A DNA stretch of 15,507 nt from a bacterium. GTDB lineage: Bacteria; Chloroflexota; Dehalococcoidia; Tepidiformales; Tepidiformaceae. Location: the NCBI GenBank assembly GCA_945861295.1, contig CAMAUF010000009.1, forward strand, positions 1 through 15,507. Direction: 5' to 3'. How positions within the stretch are numbered: position 1 is the stretch's first letter; every line of letters begins with the position of its first letter. The notes under the pieces were generated by a model. That model did not search any database, was not told where the DNA came from, and worked only from the letters and a program-made list of their open reading frames with translations. Position numbers and translations under genes: made by a program. Shown in pieces: positions 6,739 through 14,353 of the stretch.

Positions 6739-7084
6739 GCTTCGGCGGTTAATCGACTCGCTCACCGACAGCACCCTCCGCGGCGCCGTGACGTGGAAGG
6801 CGACAGGCGAACTCGACTGGTATCTCTACGACGGCGGTTCAGGCGCCGTTGTCGTCGGCTCGATGCATAACGACGGTCAGTGGCCTCATGGGATCCGGGT
6901 CTTGGATGAGGACGGCGTCGAAGTGACCTCATTCGCGGAGAACTGGGTTGACGACGGTCACGAGGGATATCAGTCAACCGAAGTGACCAACGTGTATCAC
7001 GCCGCCAAAGATGCTGAGGTGAGGTTCGCGGGGGTCATTGATTCGCTCCTCGCTGGCCTCGAGCGTGTCCCTGCCCATGCCTGA
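6722..7084 (+). CDS. Hypothetical small acidic protein
   Basis: A 120-residue protein starting at ATG 6722, five bases after GAGGG (6712-6716). A second ATG two codons later is an alternative. The layout is an N-terminal helix (KLRRLIDSLTDSTL), then a probable beta-sheet part with WKATGELDWYLYDGG, GAVVVGS and GIRVLDEDGVEVTSF, then a C-terminal helix (DAEVRFAGVIDSLLAGL). This helix-sheet-helix pattern with a central VLDEDG hairpin is common in small uncharacterised bacterial proteins of accessory regions, but I cannot name a family. It overlaps the upstream membrane-anchored gene by 17 bases and the downstream oxidoreductase by 8 bases, so it is translated as part of a cluster. No signal peptide or transmembrane helix is visible. 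Confidence 0.65.
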   Translation: MEMSAKLRRLIDSLTDSTLRGAVTWKATGELDWYLYDGGSGAVVVGSMHNDGQWPHGIRVLDEDGVEVTSFAENWVDDGHEGYQSTEVTNVYHAAKDAEVRFAGVIDSLLAGLERVPAHA

Positions 7085-8075
7085 GCCGCTGCGCGTCGGC
7101 CTCATTGGCGCGGGTGGCATGGGTGCGCTGCACGCTGCCAATCTCGTTCGTCACGCGCCCGGCGTCGCCCTCACGGTCATCACGGACGCCGACCCAGCCC
7201 GCTCCATCGACCTCGCCCGGCGGCTTGGCGCCATCGCTTGCCTTGACGCTGAACAGCTCATCTCGAGCGTCGATGCGGTCGTGATCGCTTCGCCGGACGA
7301 AACCCACGCCCCGCTCGTCCTCGCCGCGATCGCGGCCGGCAAGCCCGTGTTCTGCGAAAAGCCGCTCGCCGTGACGGTCGCGGAGGCCACAGCCATCGTC
7401 GAAGCCGAACTCGCCGCCGAACGCCGGTTGGTCACGGTTGGGTTCATGCGCCGCTACGACCGCCACCACCTCGACCTGCACGCCCTTGTCGCCAGCGGCG
7501 CGCTAGGCTGGGTCGGGTTGGTGCGCGGTTGGCATCGCTCGGTGGCCGGGGACTACGAAATGACCGCCGCCCAGGTGATGCGTTCAGCGCTGGTGCACGA
7601 CTTCGATTCGCTCCCATGGATTGCCGGATCGCCTCCCGTGGAGATCGCCGTCTCGGCGGCATCGACAAGCGAAATTGCATCGTCGCCTGACCTCTTCGCG
7701 GTCGAGATGCGATTGGCGTCCGGCGCCATCGTGTTCGCGGAGTTCCACAGCCGTTCGGCCGGGGGCTACGACGTCGGCGTTGAGGTTACTGGGGCGGGCG
7801 GGACGGCAACGACAGGCCCCGGTCCGGCCCCGTTCGTCCGGCGCGGGGGCGTCGCGGGCCAAGCCACCGATGCCGACTGGCTCGCCCACTTCGCCGGGGC
7901 GTACGTCGCGGAGGTGCAGGCGTGGGCGGCGGTCAGCCGGAAGGGTGAGCAATGTGGCCCGAACGCCTGGGACGGCTTGGCGGCGCTCGTCGTGGCGGAG
8001 GCGGCGTTAGAGGCGCTCGAACGAGGCTCGCGCGTCCACATTGAGGCGCCACCGCGGCCCGCGCTTTACGCCTGA
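7077..8075 (+). CDS. Gfo/Idh/MocA-family NAD(P)-dependent oxidoreductase (inositol 2-dehydrogenase-like)
   Basis: A 332-residue protein from ATG 7077; the thirteen codons open further upstream overlap the previous gene and are not family-like. The Rossmann motif GLIGAGGMGALHA is at residues 8-20, with an acidic/polar residue after beta-2 (ITDADP, 35-40). The family lysine lies in CEKPLA (93-98, Lys95). HDFDSLPW (174-181) is the position of the catalytic His/Asp of inositol dehydrogenases. The C-terminal half is the alpha/beta substrate-binding domain. The length is typical (~330-350). These enzymes oxidise polyols or sugars such as myo-inositol at a ring hydroxyl; the true substrate cannot be read from sequence, and no inositol catabolic genes lie nearby. 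The start overlaps the previous stop by 8 bases, and its 3' end overlaps the convergent PaiB-like gene by 10 bases. Confidence 0.9.
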   Translation: MPEPLRVGLIGAGGMGALHAANLVRHAPGVALTVITDADPARSIDLARRLGAIACLDAEQLISSVDAVVIASPDETHAPLVLAAIAAGKPVFCEKPLAVTVAEATAIVEAELAAERRLVTVGFMRRYDRHHLDLHALVASGALGWVGLVRGWHRSVAGDYEMTAAQVMRSALVHDFDSLPWIAGSPPVEIAVSAASTSEIASSPDLFAVEMRLASGAIVFAEFHSRSAGGYDVGVEVTGAGGTATTGPGPAPFVRRGGVAGQATDADWLAHFAGAYVAEVQAWAAVSRKGEQCGPNAWDGLAALVVAEAALEALERGSRVHIEAPPRPALYA

Positions 8076-8698
8076 GCCGAGCGAGTTCGCGCGTCCTCCA
8101 TCGCGGTCGCGAGGCGGTTGCTATCTGCGTCGCCGACGTCCCGCAAACCCGCGATGACGCCCGTCACATCGGCCGGGCGGTTCTGGCTGAGCTTCGCCTT
8201 CGCCTCGATTCGGTCGATAGGGATTTCGAACGCGACGATGCCCTTGAGCATGCCCTCGATGTACCGCTCGGAGAGGCCATCCATACGCCACGCTTCCGGG
8301 CCGTCTCCTTCAAACGTTGTGACCAAGTCGCGGACCGCCGCCTCCGCCTCCCCGCTGTCCAGGAGGCGTGGCTGGCCGTAGGCATGGACCGCGATGTAGT
8401 TCCAGGTTGGGACGCTTTCGCCCGAGCCATACCAACGCGGCGAAATGTAACCGTGGGGGCCTTGGAAGATGACAAGGACTTGGCACGCCTCCAGCCGCTG
8501 CCACTGTGGGTTCGCCCGCGCCATGTGGGCCCGGAGGACGCCGAATGGGCCGCGACTCGCGTCGAGCAAGAACGGCAGGTGCGACGCTTGTGGCGCTCCG
8601 TCAGTCCCAGTCGTGACGAGGGTGGCGAAGCTCGCATCCCTGATCCAGCGGTGGATCGCTTCGAGGTCGTCTTCTTGGAACAACTTCGGGAGGTACAT
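8066..8698 (-). CDS. PaiB-family FMN-binding protein (putative negative transcriptional regulator)
   Basis: A 210-residue protein starting at ATG 8698 with MYLPKLFQEDD, the conserved N-terminus of the PaiB family. The frame is open 41 codons further upstream, but that part is not family-like. The split-barrel FMN-binding core is visible: FATLVTTGTDGAPQASHLPF (~24-43), HMARANPQW (~58-66), QVLVIFQGPHGYISPRWY (~73-90) and VPTWNYIAVHAYGQP (~96-110). The C-terminal part with GIVAFEIPIDRIEAKAKLSQNR also matches. The Bacillus PaiB was described as a repressor of degradative enzyme and sporulation genes, but many members are simply flavin-binding proteins without shown DNA binding. Length is normal. 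It is divergent from the acyltransferase at 8891, with ~190 bp between for promoters. Confidence 0.92.
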   Translation of the reverse strand: MYLPKLFQEDDLEAIHRWIRDASFATLVTTGTDGAPQASHLPFLLDASRGPFGVLRAHMARANPQWQRLEACQVLVIFQGPHGYISPRWYGSGESVPTWNYIAVHAYGQPRLLDSGEAEAAVRDLVTTFEGDGPEAWRMDGLSERYIEGMLKGIVAFEIPIDRIEAKAKLSQNRPADVTGVIAGLRDVGDADSNRLATAMEDARTRSAQA

Positions 8699-8890
8699 GT
8701 GTCCATCGTCGCCTATCAGGCGGTCCGTGCCCACCCCTCCTTGCGCCTCCCCGTTCGCGTCGGGAGTGACGTAAGCGGCGCCGCTGCTCCAATCACCGCG
8801 ATCGGGCACAATACCGATCATCGGCCCGCCGGGTGCCTTCGTGGCGTTCTGGTGGATGGCCAGTCGAAGCGCCGCGGAGGGTTACGAGGG

Positions 8891-9574
8891 ATGGCAAGGG
8901 GAATAAGCGTGATGCCGTCCGGCGCGGCGCGGGTTTCCCAGTGGCCCCGGCGATGGTGGGTGCGCTGGATCCGCCGCGGCCTCCTGATCGGTTGGTACCT
9001 GCCTTCGCTCCACGCGTTCTACAAGCTTGAGGTGCATGGCCGTGAGCATCTCGCCGAACTTCGGCGGCCGGCGCTGATCGTCTCTAACCACAACATGCAC
9101 CTGGACCAGTCGATGCTCCTCTGGGCGATGCCGGCGGGCTTCCGCGCCAAAGTCACGATTGCGGCCGCCGAGAAGGACATCTTCGGGAACCGTTTCCGCG
9201 GCTTCGTCTCCGCCCTGCTCGGTAACGCCTTCCCGTTCGCGAAAGAGGGCGCCGGTATCCGGGAGAGCCTCGGGCACGTCGCTGGCCTGCTCGATGACGG
9301 CTGGCATGTCCTCCTCTTTCCTGAAGGCAAGCTCACCGTCTGCGGGCCGACGCAGCCCTTCAAGGCGGGGATCGGGCTGCTTGCCCGGGAAACGCGGGCG
9401 CAAGTCCTGCCGATGCGGATCGATGTCATTCGGCCTGGACTTGTGGAAGGGCGCTGGCGGCCGATCCCGCGCGCGCGAGTCCGGGTGAGTATCGGCGCGC
9501 CGATCTCGATCCCGCCGAAAATGGGCCACGCCGAAGCGACAGCTCTCCTCGAAGACGCGGTTCGCCTTGCCTGA
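8891..9574 (+). CDS. PlsC-type 1-acylglycerol-3-phosphate O-acyltransferase
   Basis: A 227-residue membrane-associated acyltransferase of the PlsC/LPLAT family, which transfers a fatty acyl group to lysophosphatidic acid or a related acceptor in phospholipid synthesis. Visible motifs are the catalytic NHNMHLD (residues 66-72, the HX4D box, with His67 and Asp72), the acceptor-binding LFPEGK (142-147), and a motif-IV-like region PFKAGIGLLARETRAQVLPM (156-175). One amphipathic or membrane segment lies at about 28-44 (RRGLLIGWYLPSLHAFY). The third motif reads FPEGK rather than the usual FPEGTR, so substrate choice may differ. Start ATG 8891 has GGAGGG nine bases upstream (8876-8881); ATG 8912 is an alternative. 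Its stop overlaps the next start by one base (TGATG). Confidence 0.9.
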   Translation: MARGISVMPSGAARVSQWPRRWWVRWIRRGLLIGWYLPSLHAFYKLEVHGREHLAELRRPALIVSNHNMHLDQSMLLWAMPAGFRAKVTIAAAEKDIFGNRFRGFVSALLGNAFPFAKEGAGIRESLGHVAGLLDDGWHVLLFPEGKLTVCGPTQPFKAGIGLLARETRAQVLPMRIDVIRPGLVEGRWRPIPRARVRVSIGAPISIPPKMGHAEATALLEDAVRLA

Positions 9575-9912
9575 TGCCAGAGCCGGAGCCCCTCCGCTTG
9601 GTCGACCTGCTCACGACGGCCGCGTCGATCGCCGACTTGCTTGGCGAACCAGAGATCACCCCGACTCATCTGCTCCAAGCGATGGCGGTGCTCGATGGCA
9701 CGCTCGCCGTTGAAGCGCTCGGCCGGCCCGTTTCAGCGTTCGGCCGGCGCAGCCGGGCCGAAGCTGGGCCGGCCGTCCGCGAGTTGGCGCAGCGCTGGTG
9801 GGCCAAAGTCGGCGGCGTCTTCGACGGCACGCTCAGTGACGCCCAGCGAGTACGCCTCGAAGCCGAACTCCGGGCGTTGACCGCTGGCGATTCGGCTCAG
9901 CCGCAGCCCTGA
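9574..9912 (+). CDS. Small Clp N-domain-like protein
   Basis: A 112-residue protein starting at ATG 9574, which shares one base with the acyltransferase stop (TGATG), so it is translationally coupled. Residues ~9-44 (LVDLLTTAASIADLLGEPEITPTHLLQAMAVLDG) resemble one Clp amino-terminal repeat: an Ala-rich helix, a short turn with a Thr-Pro-Thr-His-Leu-Leu motif, then a second helix. The rest is helical and charged, with an Arg/Ala-rich region and a Glu/Leu-rich C-terminus. It has no AAA+ part. Stand-alone Clp-N proteins such as ClpS-like adaptors or ClpC-N paralogues are known, but whether this one binds a protease or the acyltransferase is unknown. No membrane segment is visible. Confidence 0.7.
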   Translation: MPEPEPLRLVDLLTTAASIADLLGEPEITPTHLLQAMAVLDGTLAVEALGRPVSAFGRRSRAEAGPAVRELAQRWWAKVGGVFDGTLSDAQRVRLEAELRALTAGDSAQPQP

Positions 9913-9931
9913 GGATAACCACGGCCCCGCC

Positions 9932-10891
9932 TCACTGGGTCGTCACGGGCCGCGCCTGAAGCAGGTAGAAGCGGCCCTCCGCGTCGTAGGCGAACTCGAT
10001 GTCGATCGGGCCGCCGTACAGCCGCTCGACGGCGACGGCGGTTTCGGCCACCTGACGGACGCGCTCAGGCGAGAGGCTTGGCGCGCTCACCAAGTGGGCC
10101 GGCGTTTCCTGGCGCTGCGTCCCACCTGGGGCGGTCACCACTTGCATCGTTTTGTCGTTGATTTGCTGATCTCTCGTCGCGCCCGTCTTGTCGGTGACGA
10201 ATGAGTCCGGGGTCACCAAGCCCGAGACGATCGATTCGCCGAGCCCCCACGAGGCATTGATCAGGACTTCATCGGTGGCGCCGGTGACCGGGTTGAGGGT
10301 GAAGGCGACGCCGCTGACGGCGCTCGCCACCGTCTGCATCACGACGGTGGCCATCGCTTCCGCACGGTGGCCGACGCCCTTGATCGCGCGGTACTGGACG
10401 GCGCGCGGCTGCCACAGGCAACAGTAACAATCGCGGACCGCCTTGAGGATCGCCTCATGGCCGCGGAGGTTGAGATAGCTCTCGTAGAGGCCAGCGAAGC
10501 TGGCGTTCGCCCCATCTTCGCTGACGCCGCTAGAGCGGACGGCGAACGTCGCTGTCAGCCCGGCCCTCCGCTCCAGTTCGGCCGTCGCGATTGTCACGGC
10601 CCTGTCCACTTCGCGCGGGAGGCCGGCCGGCGCAAGGGCGGCCGTGAGCGGCACGCAGGCTTCGCGCACGGGGCCCATCGCCGGCCGCCGCCCGAGCGCT
10701 TCCAACGGTTCGACGAGCGGCGCGAGGCCGGCTTGTTCGTGAAAATGCCGGTATGCGGCCACCGTGACGGCGAAGCCGGGAGGGACCGGGAAGCCAGCCG
10801 CCGCGAGCCGGGCGAGGCTGGCGGCCTTGCCGCCGACCCTGCTGCTGGGGGCGTTGGCTGGGTCGTCCAGCCAGGCGATGTACTCTTCCAT
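9932..10891 (-). CDS. Stand-alone PEP/pyruvate-binding (ATP-grasp) domain protein, PEP-synthase-like
   Basis: A 319-residue protein matching the N-terminal nucleotide-binding domain of PEP synthase, pyruvate phosphate dikinase and rifampin phosphotransferase. Signatures are VGGKAASLARL (19-29), FPVPPGFAVT (34-43), AVRSSGVSEDGANASFAGLYE (ATP-binding arginine and phosphate loop region), INASWGLGESIVSGLVTPD, and the closing IDIEFAYDAEGRFYLLQARPV at the C-terminus. It then stops. The phosphohistidine swivel domain (TGGxxSH-type motif) and the PEP/pyruvate TIM-barrel that complete these enzymes are absent, and no partner gene is adjacent. The end is clean at a natural domain border, so it may be one half of a split enzyme or a repurposed ATP-dependent phosphotransferase. 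The start ATG 10891 has GAGGG just upstream. It is divergent from the prepilin peptidase. Confidence 0.9.
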   Translation of the reverse strand: MEEYIAWLDDPANAPSSRVGGKAASLARLAAAGFPVPPGFAVTVAAYRHFHEQAGLAPLVEPLEALGRRPAMGPVREACVPLTAALAPAGLPREVDRAVTIATAELERRAGLTATFAVRSSGVSEDGANASFAGLYESYLNLRGHEAILKAVRDCYCCLWQPRAVQYRAIKGVGHRAEAMATVVMQTVASAVSGVAFTLNPVTGATDEVLINASWGLGESIVSGLVTPDSFVTDKTGATRDQQINDKTMQVVTAPGGTQRQETPAHLVSAPSLSPERVRQVAETAVAVERLYGGPIDIEFAYDAEGRFYLLQARPVTTQ

Positions 10892-11013
10892 TCGTCCCTC
10901 TTCCGCGGCAAGAGCCTCACTCCGCCCCGGCCGTCGCGGCGAACATCAGGGTATCCGGGAAGGCGATCAATGCACAGGCCTACCTCGCCGGCCTTCGGGG
11001 GCCGATTCTCACG

Positions 11014-11664
11014 ATGATGGAAAGCATTTTGGCGGCCGTGCCAGCGTTCGGCGTGGGCTGGCTGGCGGTGGCCCGGCAGCACGCCCTCTATCGCGAGGCG
11101 GAGTTCCGCGATACCCGGGCCGCTGGCCGCAAGGCGATGCTCCTTCGCGGGAGCGCCGGCCTGGCGCTGGCAATCATTGCCGTCGTGGCTTTCTGGCCCG
11201 ACCGCTTGGACGCGGCCGAAGCGGCGTTCACGACCGCCTTCGGCGCGATCTTTGTCGTCCTCGCCGCCACCGACCTCGACCGGCGGCGCATCCCCGACCG
11301 GCTCTCGCTTCCCGCCATGGCCCTCGCTCTGGCGTTGACGCCGGTTTGGGATGGCCATGGCCTGATCGACGCGCTCGCCGGCGCCGGCTTCGGACTGGGA
11401 CTAGGGGTCGTCTTTTTTGCCGTGGGCCTCCTGGCTGGGCCATCGGGTGGGTTCGGGCTCGGCGATGTCAAGCTGATGGCACTCGCCGGGTTGGTGCTCG
11501 GGTGGCCCGATGTCATGCCGGCGCTCTTCGTCGGCATCTTGCTTGCGGGCGGGGCCGCGTTCGTGCTCGTGCTGCGTGGCCGCGGGAAGTCGTCGTATGC
11601 GTACGGACCGTACCTGGTGGCGGGGACGCTGTTGGTGCTGCTCTGGCCGGCCCAGTTCGCCTGA
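11014..11664 (+). CDS. Prepilin peptidase (A24 family, compact form)
   Basis: A 216-residue polytopic membrane protein of the type IV prepilin peptidase family, which cuts the leader of pilin-like proteins at the cytoplasmic membrane face. The two catalytic aspartates are visible: Asp87 in ATDLDRRRIPD and Asp151 in GGFGLGDVKLM. About six membrane helices can be drawn (near 5-20, 45-62, 72-86, 99-113, 122-142 and 155-187), with a last one at 198-214. The N-terminal zinc-binding methyltransferase domain of PilD-type enzymes (two CxxC pairs) is absent, as in the shorter archaeal-like or TadV/CpaA-type members. The pilin and assembly genes are not in this window. ATG 11014 is followed at once by a second ATG; no strong Shine-Dalgarno is seen. 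Confidence 0.9.
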   Translation: MMESILAAVPAFGVGWLAVARQHALYREAEFRDTRAAGRKAMLLRGSAGLALAIIAVVAFWPDRLDAAEAAFTTAFGAIFVVLAATDLDRRRIPDRLSLPAMALALALTPVWDGHGLIDALAGAGFGLGLGVVFFAVGLLAGPSGGFGLGDVKLMALAGLVLGWPDVMPALFVGILLAGGAAFVLVLRGRGKSSYAYGPYLVAGTLLVLLWPAQFA

Positions 11665-11668
11665 TCCG

Positions 11669-12187
11669 TTACAACGGCCCCGCGCTGGCCAGGGCCATGC
11701 CGAGGATGCGCTCGGCGCTGCTGTCCAGCGGGTAGGCGCGCGACTCGGCGACGGCCCGCGCGAGGCGGACGCCGTCCCAGGCCATCCGCACGGCACTGGC
11801 TGGGCACGCGACGGCGTTTTTGACGAACTCTTCCTGGTCTTGGACGAAGTAGCTGCCCGAAGGCTCCAAGATCAGGTGCAGGTCGAGGTCGACAAAGTCC
11901 ACGAAGCGTCCGTTCAGCGAGGCTGGCAGGATCGCGTCGCACGTCGCCCGGATGAAGCGGCCAAGGCTGTCAAAGACGATTTCCCACGCGATCGGCAACA
12001 AGACGTTGTGAAAGGCGACGACGAAGTGTGGGAAGGTCTCGGCGCGGCGCCCGACCAGGAGGAGGTGACGCGCCGGGTCGCTGAGGGTGACCAGCCACGC
12101 ATCGCTGCCATCGACGAGGTCGGCCTGCCGGTTCCAGCCCTCGGCGCCGCCGTACTTGCGCTGGCGGATCATGACGGGGTTGTGCAT
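11669..12187 (-). CDS. DUF402 (Ntdp/FomD-like) protein
   Basis: A 172-residue protein with the DUF402 signature: FVDFVDLDLHLILEPSG (95-111, acidic metal-binding residues Asp97, Asp100 and Asp102) and QDQEEFVKN (116-124). Characterised relatives are nucleoside di/triphosphate phosphatases (Ntdp) and FomD, which hydrolyses a CMP-phosphonate ester with divalent metal. The N-terminal half is a short beta-rich region (AWLVTLSDP, HLLLVGRR). The start ATG 12187 shares one base with the amine oxidase stop (TGATG), so the two are translated together and probably work together or on linked substrates. The gene ends four bases from the convergent prepilin peptidase stop. Confidence 0.82.
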   Translation of the reverse strand: MHNPVMIRQRKYGGAEGWNRQADLVDGSDAWLVTLSDPARHLLLVGRRAETFPHFVVAFHNVLLPIAWEIVFDSLGRFIRATCDAILPASLNGRFVDFVDLDLHLILEPSGSYFVQDQEEFVKNAVACPASAVRMAWDGVRLARAVAESRAYPLDSSAERILGMALASAGPL

Positions 12188-13623
12188 CAGGTCTGCTCGC
12201 CGGCTTCGTGCACTTCGATCGCGGCGCGCAGGCCGGATTCGATCGCGCCCTGAATCCAAGCGTGCGCTTCTGAGGCGTGTTCGCCGGCGAAGTGCAGGCG
12301 TCCTTCCGGATGGAGGATCGCGGATTGGAGGCGCGTGTGCTGTCCGGGCGAGAACATCGCGAACGCGCCGCCCGCGTACGGGTCTTGCGCCCAGACCTTG
12401 GAAGCGCCGCCTTCGAAGACATCGGGCGAGACCCCGTGAATGCGGGTCACGTTCTCGACCGCCTCCGCGATGCGCGAATCGGGCGTCATCGCGCCCCACC
12501 GGACGGCGTCCTGCGCCCAGGTATAGCTCGCGAGCAGGACGCCTCGCCCAGTCTCGCGCCCGTGCAGTGGGTAGTAGAGCGCGCGAATCGGCAGGTCGGT
12601 CACGGTCGCGCCGCCGAAGATGCCGTCGCGCTCTTCCCAGAAACGCTCGCGCGCTTGGAGAAAGACCTTCACGGAGGCGTCGTAGGTGACTTCGCGGATG
12701 GCGCGTTGTTTTTCGCGGGAGATGCCGTCGCCAAGGTCCACATTCCGGAGCACCGAAAATGGGAGCGTGACGATGGCGCGGTCGAACGACGGGTAGAGGA
12801 TGCGCGAACCATCGGGCGTCCGGACATCGAGGCGGACGGCGCCGTCCTCCGCCCGCGTGATCCCCTCGACTCGCCGGCCGTAGTGGATGGTCTCGCCGAC
12901 CTTGGCCAGGAACGCCCGCGGCAGCCGGTCCATTCCGCCGGCGATCGTCCGCACGTTTGCGAACCAGTGGCCCCACTCCTCGCGCAGGACTTCGACAAAG
13001 CCGCCGTCCATCAGCGATTCCATGTGGGAGAGCAGCCCGAGAATTTCGACCTGCGCCTCGCTCCACCCGGCGCACTGGCAGAGGAAGTCGCGCAGCGAGT
13101 AGCGGTCGAACTCGGCCTCGATCGCGTCGGCGCCTTCCGACGCCATGCGTGCGAGCACGGGGACGAAGGCCGCGGCCCAGGCGGTCTCGACATTCGACTC
13201 GATGTCGCCCGCGTCGAGGCCGAAGGACGTCGGGTCGGCGAGAAAGTCGCGGCGACGGGCCTGACGCCCACCCACGCGGACGAAGGCGTGATCGTTGGTC
13301 GTGACGAACGGGACCAGCGGCAGCGCGAACTTCTCGCAGTAGGCGCGCGTCAGGTCGTGGGCGTCGGGGATGCGCATCGCGCCAGCCTCGCCGTAGAGGC
13401 CCTCGCTGAAGGGCTCGCGGAGGGTGAGGACGCGGCCGCCGACGCGGGTTTGCGCTTCGAGGATGGTGACCTCGTGGCCCGCCTTCTTCAGCTCCCAGGC
13501 GGCTGTGAGGCCCGCCATCCCCGCTCCGATGATGGCGACGCGCTGGGGGCGTTGGGCGCGCGGCAGGCCGGTGCGCACGACCTCGCGAATCTCGTCTGCG
13601 CTGACCGTCGCCGCAATCATCAT
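12187..13623 (-). CDS. Flavin-containing amine oxidase (FAD-dependent L-amino-acid or monoamine oxidase family)
   Basis: A 478-residue flavoenzyme. The FAD dinucleotide-binding motif is VAIIGAGMAGLTAA (29-42), followed by ILEAQTRVGGR (54-64), both typical of the amine oxidase family. C-terminal flavin-contacting motifs are LHFAGEHAS (443-451) and AWIQGAIESG (455-464). The middle part is the substrate domain (LMDGGFVEVLREEWGHWF and onwards). There is no signal peptide: the 28 residues before the Rossmann motif are polar, so it acts in the cytoplasm. The family oxidises amines or L-amino acids to imines with release of H2O2; the substrate is not readable. Two ATGs stand in tandem (13623, 13620). 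In the duplicated copy of this 5' end the first reads ATA, so 13620 is probably the real start. It is translationally coupled to the DUF402 gene. Its first ~115 bases are duplicated at 14556-14668. Confidence 0.92.
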   Translation of the reverse strand: MMIAATVSADEIREVVRTGLPRAQRPQRVAIIGAGMAGLTAAWELKKAGHEVTILEAQTRVGGRVLTLREPFSEGLYGEAGAMRIPDAHDLTRAYCEKFALPLVPFVTTNDHAFVRVGGRQARRRDFLADPTSFGLDAGDIESNVETAWAAAFVPVLARMASEGADAIEAEFDRYSLRDFLCQCAGWSEAQVEILGLLSHMESLMDGGFVEVLREEWGHWFANVRTIAGGMDRLPRAFLAKVGETIHYGRRVEGITRAEDGAVRLDVRTPDGSRILYPSFDRAIVTLPFSVLRNVDLGDGISREKQRAIREVTYDASVKVFLQARERFWEERDGIFGGATVTDLPIRALYYPLHGRETGRGVLLASYTWAQDAVRWGAMTPDSRIAEAVENVTRIHGVSPDVFEGGASKVWAQDPYAGGAFAMFSPGQHTRLQSAILHPEGRLHFAGEHASEAHAWIQGAIESGLRAAIEVHEAGEQT

Positions 13624-13708
13624 GAGGGGCGCACGCTATCACATTGGGGCGGCTCGTTCCCAGCGCCCGCCGGCCTCCGGCTGCGGCGGAGGCGTGAACG
13701 AGTCTTCG

Positions 13709-14347
13709 TCAGCGACCGCCGTGTCGCCAGCGAAAGGCGAGTGCAAGCCACCAGACCCCGAGGGGGACGGCAGCTCCGACGCTCCAGCCAGCGAGGGTGA
13801 GCACGGCCACGACCCACCCCGAGCGGCTAAGCCACCGGCCTACGGCTCCCTGGGCGCCCGCAACGTGGGCGACGAGCGCAGTCCACGCCCCCAGACAGAG
13901 GACGGTCGCTATCAGCACGACTGTCCCGGCCTGCGCAATCCCGGCGGCGGGGCCAGGCTCAATCCCCGTGTCGTCCGTGATGTCGCCGAGGGCCAAGGTG
14001 GCCGGCACTGTCAGCAGCAGCCCTGCCGAGACGAGCAGCCCGCCGGCGGCGAGGAGAGCGAGGCCGGCGATCAGGTCGACCCGAAGGGCGGGCGTCTCGC
14101 TCGCCAGCCGCTGGCGCAGGGTCAGCCCGGCTGCCACCAGAAACAGGGCTGCGACCAGGAGCGCCAATCCGCCGGCGAAGTCGCCCCAGCGGGCGGAGTC
14201 GTCGGCGAAGTGCTCCGTGAAGGTGGCGGTTGAATCAGCCGACGAACCCAGGAGGTCGCCGAGCAGCGCAAACGCAATCAGGTATGCGAGCCCGAAGCCC
14301 GCCGTTGCCATCCGGACCGAGCCATACGTTCTCCTGCCGTCATCCAC
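13709..14347 (-). CDS. Multi-pass membrane protein, copy 1
   Basis: A 212-residue integral membrane protein of unknown family. It starts at GTG 14347, six bases after a perfect AGGAGG (14354-14359); the overlapping ATG is out of frame. It begins with a polar VDDGRRTYGSVR. Five likely membrane segments follow, at about 13-34, 57-78, 90-114, 133-160 and 178-206. Between the first two is an acidic, conserved loop (SADSTATFTEHFADDSARWGD). It ends in a basic RWRHGGR, so the C-terminus is probably cytoplasmic. No catalytic motif is visible. The duplicate at 14778-15416 differs at about 20 of 212 positions by my count, mostly in the first two membrane segments. Its upstream neighbour is the Rdx half of the chimera, suggesting the original operon was Rdx gene then membrane protein. 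Confidence 0.85.
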   Translation of the reverse strand: MDDGRRTYGSVRMATAGFGLAYLIAFALLGDLLGSSADSTATFTEHFADDSARWGDFAGGLALLVAALFLVAAGLTLRQRLASETPALRVDLIAGLALLAAGGLLVSAGLLLTVPATLALGDITDDTGIEPGPAAGIAQAGTVVLIATVLCLGAWTALVAHVAGAQGAVGRWLSRSGWVVAVLTLAGWSVGAAVPLGVWWLALAFRWRHGGR

Positions 14348-14353
14348 TTTCTG

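Noticed and set aside
10988..11004. Hairpin CGGCC-loop-GGCCG between the PEP-binding gene and prepilin peptidase
   Set aside because: It has a five-pair stem with no T tract on either strand and lies between divergent genes, where no terminator is expected.
11669..13642. Minus-strand 657-codon frame covering amine oxidase and DUF402
   Set aside because: The DUF402 gene is in this frame at its end, but the long N-terminal extension is out of frame with the amine oxidase and is Arg/Pro-rich shadow sequence.
12277..13800. Plus-strand 507-codon frame
   Set aside because: It is antisense to the amine oxidase gene; no family motifs, and the opposite strand explains the codon bias.
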